From positions 147,967-211,966 of the forward strand of contig NZ_KB892004.1 in NCBI RefSeq assembly GCF_000373645.1: a DNA stretch of 64,000 bases. The letters run 5' to 3'. The notes beneath the pieces are model-generated. The model saw only the letters and a program-made list of their open reading frames with translations, ran no database searches and was not told the DNA's origin. Source of the DNA: Streptomyces sp. ATexAB-D23 (GTDB taxonomy: Bacteria > Actinomycetota > Actinomycetes > Streptomycetales > Streptomycetaceae). How positions within the stretch are numbered: position 1 is the stretch's first letter; each line of letters opens with the position of its first letter. This document shows positions 61,098 to 64,000 of the stretch, one piece after another. A program made the translations under genes and the position numbers.

Positions 61098-62084
61098 TCA
61101 GCGGCCCCAGCGCAGGGCGGGCGTCTGGACCGGCGCGTCCCACAGCCGTACCAGCTCCTCGTCCGCCTGGCAGAGCGTCACCGAGCAGCCCGCCATGTCG
61201 AGCGAGGTCACGTAGTTGCCCACGAGGGTACGGGCCGCCACCACACCCCGCTCGGCCAGCACCCGCTGCACCTCCGCGTTGAAGCCGTACAGCTCCAGCA
61301 GGGGAGTCGACCCCATGCCGTTGACCAGGACGAGCACCGGCCCCCCGGGCCGCAGATCGTCCAGCACGGCGTTGACCGCGTAGTCGGCGATCTCCCCCGA
61401 GGTCATCATCGCCCGCCGCTCCCGGCCGGGTTCGCCGTGGATGCCCACGCCCAGTTCGAGTTCACCGGCGGGCAGGTCGAAGGTGGGGGAGCCCTTCGCG
61501 GGGGTGGTGACGGAGCTGAGGGCGACACCGAAGCTGCGCGAGGACTCGTTCACCCGGCGGGCGAGCGCGGCCACCCGGTCCAGCGGGGCGCCCTCGTCGG
61601 CCGCCGCGCCGGCGATCTTCTCCACGAACAGCGTCGCCCCCGTGCCCCGTCGTCCGGCGGTGTAGAGGCTGTCGCTCACCGCGATGTCGTCGTCCACGAG
61701 CACCTGGGCGACCCGCACCCCCTCCTCGTCGGCGAGTTCGGCGGCCATCTCGAAGTTGAGGACGTCACCCGTGTAGTTCTTGACGACGAACAGCACGCCC
61801 TCGCCGCTGTCGACGGCCGCCGCGGCCCGCACCATCTGGTCCGGCACCGGAGAGGTGAACACCTCGCCGGGACACGCGGCCGACAGCATCCCCGGGCCGA
61901 CGAACCCGGCGTGCAGCGGTTCGTGCCCGGACCCGCCGCCGGAGACCAGGGCCACCCTGCCCGCGACGGGGGCGTCACGGCGGACGACGACGCGGTTCTC
62001 GACATCCACGGTCAGTTCGGGGTGGGCTGCCGCGATGCCACGCAGCGCGTCGGCGACCACGGTTTCGGGCACATTGATCAGCAT
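61098..62084 (-). CDS. dhaK: Dihydroxyacetone kinase substrate-binding subunit DhaK
   Basis: A 328-residue subunit that binds dihydroxyacetone covalently. LVSGGGSGHEPLHAGFVG contains His54 (equivalent to the catalytic His56 of E. coli), and GVGIHGEPGRE contains His216, the histidine that forms the hemiaminal bond. VVKNYTGDVLNFEMA and VLVNGMGSTPLLELY are further markers. The product is dihydroxyacetone phosphate, feeding glycolysis. I took ATG 62084 (MLINVPETVV), with GGAGA about 11 bases upstream, rather than more upstream in-frame starts. First gene of the dhaKLM operon. Confidence 0.95.
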   Translation of the reverse strand: MLINVPETVVADALRGIAAAHPELTVDVENRVVVRRDAPVAGRVALVSGGGSGHEPLHAGFVGPGMLSAACPGEVFTSPVPDQMVRAAAAVDSGEGVLFVVKNYTGDVLNFEMAAELADEEGVRVAQVLVDDDIAVSDSLYTAGRRGTGATLFVEKIAGAAADEGAPLDRVAALARRVNESSRSFGVALSSVTTPAKGSPTFDLPAGELELGVGIHGEPGRERRAMMTSGEIADYAVNAVLDDLRPGGPVLVLVNGMGSTPLLELYGFNAEVQRVLAERGVVAARTLVGNYVTSLDMAGCSVTLCQADEELVRLWDAPVQTPALRWGR

Positions 62085-62240
62085 GCGCAACGGAATCTCC
62101 CAGGAGGGCTGTCGGACCCGGACGGCGTCGACACCACCGTAGGCCGTCATCGGCCCTGTGCGAAGAGCCACCGGGCTACGCTGTCGGGCGTCTGCCGCGC
62201 CCCCTTTCCCACCCCTCTTCGTGCGAACAGGTGATCGGAC

Positions 62241-62786
62241 TTGCTGTACATCGCGTTCCTGCGAGGACTGAACGTCCCGGGCCGTTCAGTGAAGATGGAG
62301 CGCCTGCGCGGCCTGTTCACGGAGCTGGGCCTCGCGTCGGTGCGCAGCCACATCCAGAGCGGCAACGTCTTCTTCGAGACCGACGAGACCGACCGCTCCG
62401 CGCTCGCCGCCCGGATCGGCGGCCACCTCGCCACCACTCTCGGCTACTCCGTCGCGGTATGCCTGCGTACGGTCCCGGAACTGAAGGCGCTCATCGCGCT
62501 CGACCCGTTCAAGGACATCACCGTCACCGACGACATGCGCTGCTGCGTGGTGTTCACGACCGAGCGGATCGATCCGGACCTGGCGCTGCCGCTGCTCTCT
62601 CCGAAGAAGGACATGGAGATCATCGGCAGCACGGAGTACGACGCCTTCGTCGTCTGGTACCTCCTCAACGGCAAGGCACCGGCCGCGAAGGGCTTCCAGG
62701 AGAAGGTCCTCGGACGGGACGCGACGACCCGCTACTTCCACACCGTGGTGAAGATCCTCGCCGCGGCCGAGCAGGGCGCGGCCTGA
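62241..62786 (+). CDS. DUF1697 protein
   Basis: A 181-residue cytosolic protein that begins with the family hallmark YIAFLRGLNVPGRSVKMERLRGLF, then SVRSHIQSGNVFFET. It continues with GYSVAVCLRTVPELKALIALDPF and ends near KVLGRDATTRYFHTVVKILA (normally T-x-R-N-W-x-T). DUF1697 proteins are common in bacteria but have no assigned activity. The start is TTG 62241, the only start codon that keeps the conserved beginning; AGGTGA lies upstream. It is divergent from dhaK across 156 bases. Confidence 0.88.
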   Translation: MLYIAFLRGLNVPGRSVKMERLRGLFTELGLASVRSHIQSGNVFFETDETDRSALAARIGGHLATTLGYSVAVCLRTVPELKALIALDPFKDITVTDDMRCCVVFTTERIDPDLALPLLSPKKDMEIIGSTEYDAFVVWYLLNGKAPAAKGFQEKVLGRDATTRYFHTVVKILAAAEQGAA

Positions 62787-62802
62787 GGGCCCGGCTCGCG
62801 GG

Positions 62803-63198
62803 TCAGGCGCGGTCGATGTGCACGCTGGTCGACTTCACCCGGGCGGTGGCCTGCACACCGACCTCCAGACCCAGCTCCTCGACGGCCTCCCGGGTCAGCA
62901 GCGACACCAGCCGGTGCGGGCCGGCCTGGATCTCGACCTGAGCGGCCACGTCACCGAGCTTGACGGCGGTGACGATGCCCGGGAACGCGTTGCGGGCGGA
63001 GGTGTACGAGACGTCCGACTCGCCCGCGCCGCTCTGGGCGACCTCGACGGAGAACGCCGCCAGGTCGCGGCCGTCGATGAGGCGCCTGCCGCCCTCGTCC
63101 CGGTGCGTCGCGACGCGGCCTGCGTCGGCCCAGCGCCGTGCGGTGTCGGGGCTGACCCCGAGGAGGCGGGCCGCCTGCCCGATCGTGTAGGACTGCAT
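62803..63198 (-). CDS. MerR-type HTH plus TOBE (molybdate-binding) protein
   Basis: A 131-residue protein. The first 60 residues are an excisionase/MerR-like helix-turn-helix (YTIGQAARLLGVSPDTARRWADAGRVATHRDEGGRRLIDG). The last 68 residues are a single TOBE/Mop domain (SARNAFPGIVTAVKLGDVAAQVEIQAGPHRLVSLLTREAVEELGLEVGVQATARVKSTSVHI, outline). Such fusions bind molybdate or tungstate and are annotated as molybdopterin-binding or ModE-like regulators. ATG 63198 has AAGGTA upstream. No molybdate transporter is within the window; it is divergent from the MFS gene 98 bases away. Confidence 0.88.
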   Translation of the reverse strand: MQSYTIGQAARLLGVSPDTARRWADAGRVATHRDEGGRRLIDGRDLAAFSVEVAQSGAGESDVSYTSARNAFPGIVTAVKLGDVAAQVEIQAGPHRLVSLLTREAVEELGLEVGVQATARVKSTSVHIDRA

Positions 63199-63296
63199 GC
63201 GCCGTACCTTAACCGGCCCGGTCGCGGGCCATTCCGGCACGGCCGGGTGGACCTGCCGGGATGAGGAATCGCGGTGCGCGTCCTAGGGTGCGAACC

Positions 63297-64000
63297 ATGG
63301 CAGAGAGCGCGGCGGACCGGGGTTCCGCGGGACGGGGTACGGACTCCGCGTCCGGCCACGGCACGCCCGACCCCCGGCGGTGGCGGGCGCTCGCCGTCTG
63401 CCTGGTCGCCGGCTTCATGACCCTCCTGGACGTCTCGATCGTCAACGTCGCGCTGCCGTCCATCAGGGAAGGCCTGCACACCCCGGAGTCCGACCTGCAA
63501 TGGGTCCTGTCCGGATACGCCCTGGCCTTCGGCCTGTTCCTGATCCCGGCCGGGCGGCTCGGCGACGCGCGCGGCCGGCGCGCGGTGTTCATGGCCGGGC
63601 TGACGCTCTTCACGCTCTCGTCCGCGGCCTGCGGCGCCGCCCAGTCCAGCCTCTGGCTGGTGATCGCCCGGCTGGTCCAGGGACTGGCCGGCGGCATGGT
63701 CTCGCCGCAGATCTCCGCCCTCATCCAGCAGATGTTCCAGGGACGGGAACGCGGCCGGGCCTTCGGCATGTTCGGCACGGTGGTCGGCATCTCCACCGCC
63801 GTCGGCCCGCTCCTCGGCGGCCTGCTCATCCAGGCGGCCGGAGCCGAAGAGGGCTGGCGGTGGGTGTTCTACGTCAACCTGCCGCTCGGCCTGATCTGCC
63901 TCCTGCTGGCCCGCCGCCTGCTGCCCGACACCCCGTCGGCCGGGCCGGTCAGGCTGCGGGACCTCGACCCGCTGGGGGTCCTGCTGCTGGGCACGGGGGT
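63297..64000 (+). CDS. MFS drug exporter (DHA2/EmrB type), N-terminal part
   Basis: The gene runs off the right edge after about 234 codons. A polar N terminus of 28 residues is followed by transmembrane segments. LDVSIVNVALPSI is the D1 motif of 14-TM DHA2 exporters, and GRLGDARGRRAVF is the MFS motif A loop. WLVIARLVQGLAGGMVSPQ and GTVVGISTAVGPLLGGLL (motif C, antiporter) follow. It likely expels drugs with proton antiport. ATG 63297 has AGGGTG upstream. Substrates cannot be told. Confidence 0.92.
   Translation, partial: MAESAADRGSAGRGTDSASGHGTPDPRRWRALAVCLVAGFMTLLDVSIVNVALPSIREGLHTPESDLQWVLSGYALAFGLFLIPAGRLGDARGRRAVFMAGLTLFTLSSAACGAAQSSLWLVIARLVQGLAGGMVSPQISALIQQMFQGRERGRAFGMFGTVVGISTAVGPLLGGLLIQAAGAEEGWRWVFYVNLPLGLICLLLARRLLPDTPSAGPVRLRDLDPLGVLLLGTG

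Overview
The window looks like a stretch of Streptomyces (or close actinomycete) chromosome. GC content is very high. GTG and ATG starts are mixed, many stop/start pairs overlap as ATGA or GTGA, RBSs are GGAGG-like, TTA codons are extremely rare, and the protein families are typical of Streptomyces (DUF1876, SpoIIE/ATPase phosphatases, AldO-type alditol oxidase, MASE1, DUF2382). I find no rRNA, tRNA, insertion sequence, CRISPR array or prophage gene. All calls rest on motif recognition and reading frames; no database search was run.

Layout. (1) 1-1.4 kb: the start of an SDR, a small hydrophilic protein and an RNase HI. (2) 1.5-17.6 kb: a surface-polysaccharide locus. It holds a CDP-alcohol phosphatidyltransferase and a cytidylyltransferase, a WcaI-like glycosyltransferase, a Wzz/BY-kinase-like protein with an altered P-loop, Wzx- and Wzy-like membrane proteins, GT4 and GT2 glycosyltransferases, a lipoprotein, a large secreted propeller/LamG protein, Gmd and Fcl (GDP-fucose synthesis) and a polyisoprenyl-phosphate sugar transferase. 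The only in-frame TTA codons I found in the window (five) lie in three genes of this locus, which points to bldA control. (3) 18-24.6 kb: alditol oxidase, a MASE1/PP2C signalling pair, DUF1876 and DUF6629 proteins, and a multidomain SpoIIE/ATPase protein whose phosphatase motifs are lost. (4) 24.8-29.8 kb: a PL11 rhamnogalacturonan lyase, phosphoglucomutase, a 4'-phosphopantetheinyl transferase and a GNAT. (5) 29.8-40 kb: an alpha-glucan utilisation locus with a 1426-residue secreted GH87-type alpha-1,3-glucanase, a sugar ABC importer (binding protein plus two permeases) and a GH13 alpha-glucosidase, separated by strong hairpins. (6) 40-47.1 kb: cupin and GNAT genes, a binding-protein-like gene without a signal peptide, then an unusual cluster: ketosynthase, acyl-CoA-oxidase-like protein, 51-residue membrane protein, acyl carrier protein, second ketosynthase. 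(7) 47.2-53.4 kb: a cobalamin riboswitch followed by a BtuF-BtuC-BtuD importer, a PRC/DUF2382 stress protein, then CbiZ (cobinamide salvage) coupled to a beta-hydroxyacid-dehydrogenase-family protein. (8) 53.6-64 kb: quinone-oxidoreductase/GNAT pair, membrane PP2C, TetR/SDR/alcohol dehydrogenase group, NUDIX hydrolase, DhaKLM dihydroxyacetone kinase, DUF1697, a MerR-HTH/TOBE regulator and the start of a 14-TM MFS exporter.

The best candidates for something undescribed are the compact ketosynthase/oxidase/ACP cluster at 42.2-47.1 kb, which has no ketoreductase, dehydratase, acyltransferase or thioesterase, and the TTA-gated fucose-containing exopolysaccharide locus with its three antisense tail-to-tail gene overlaps.
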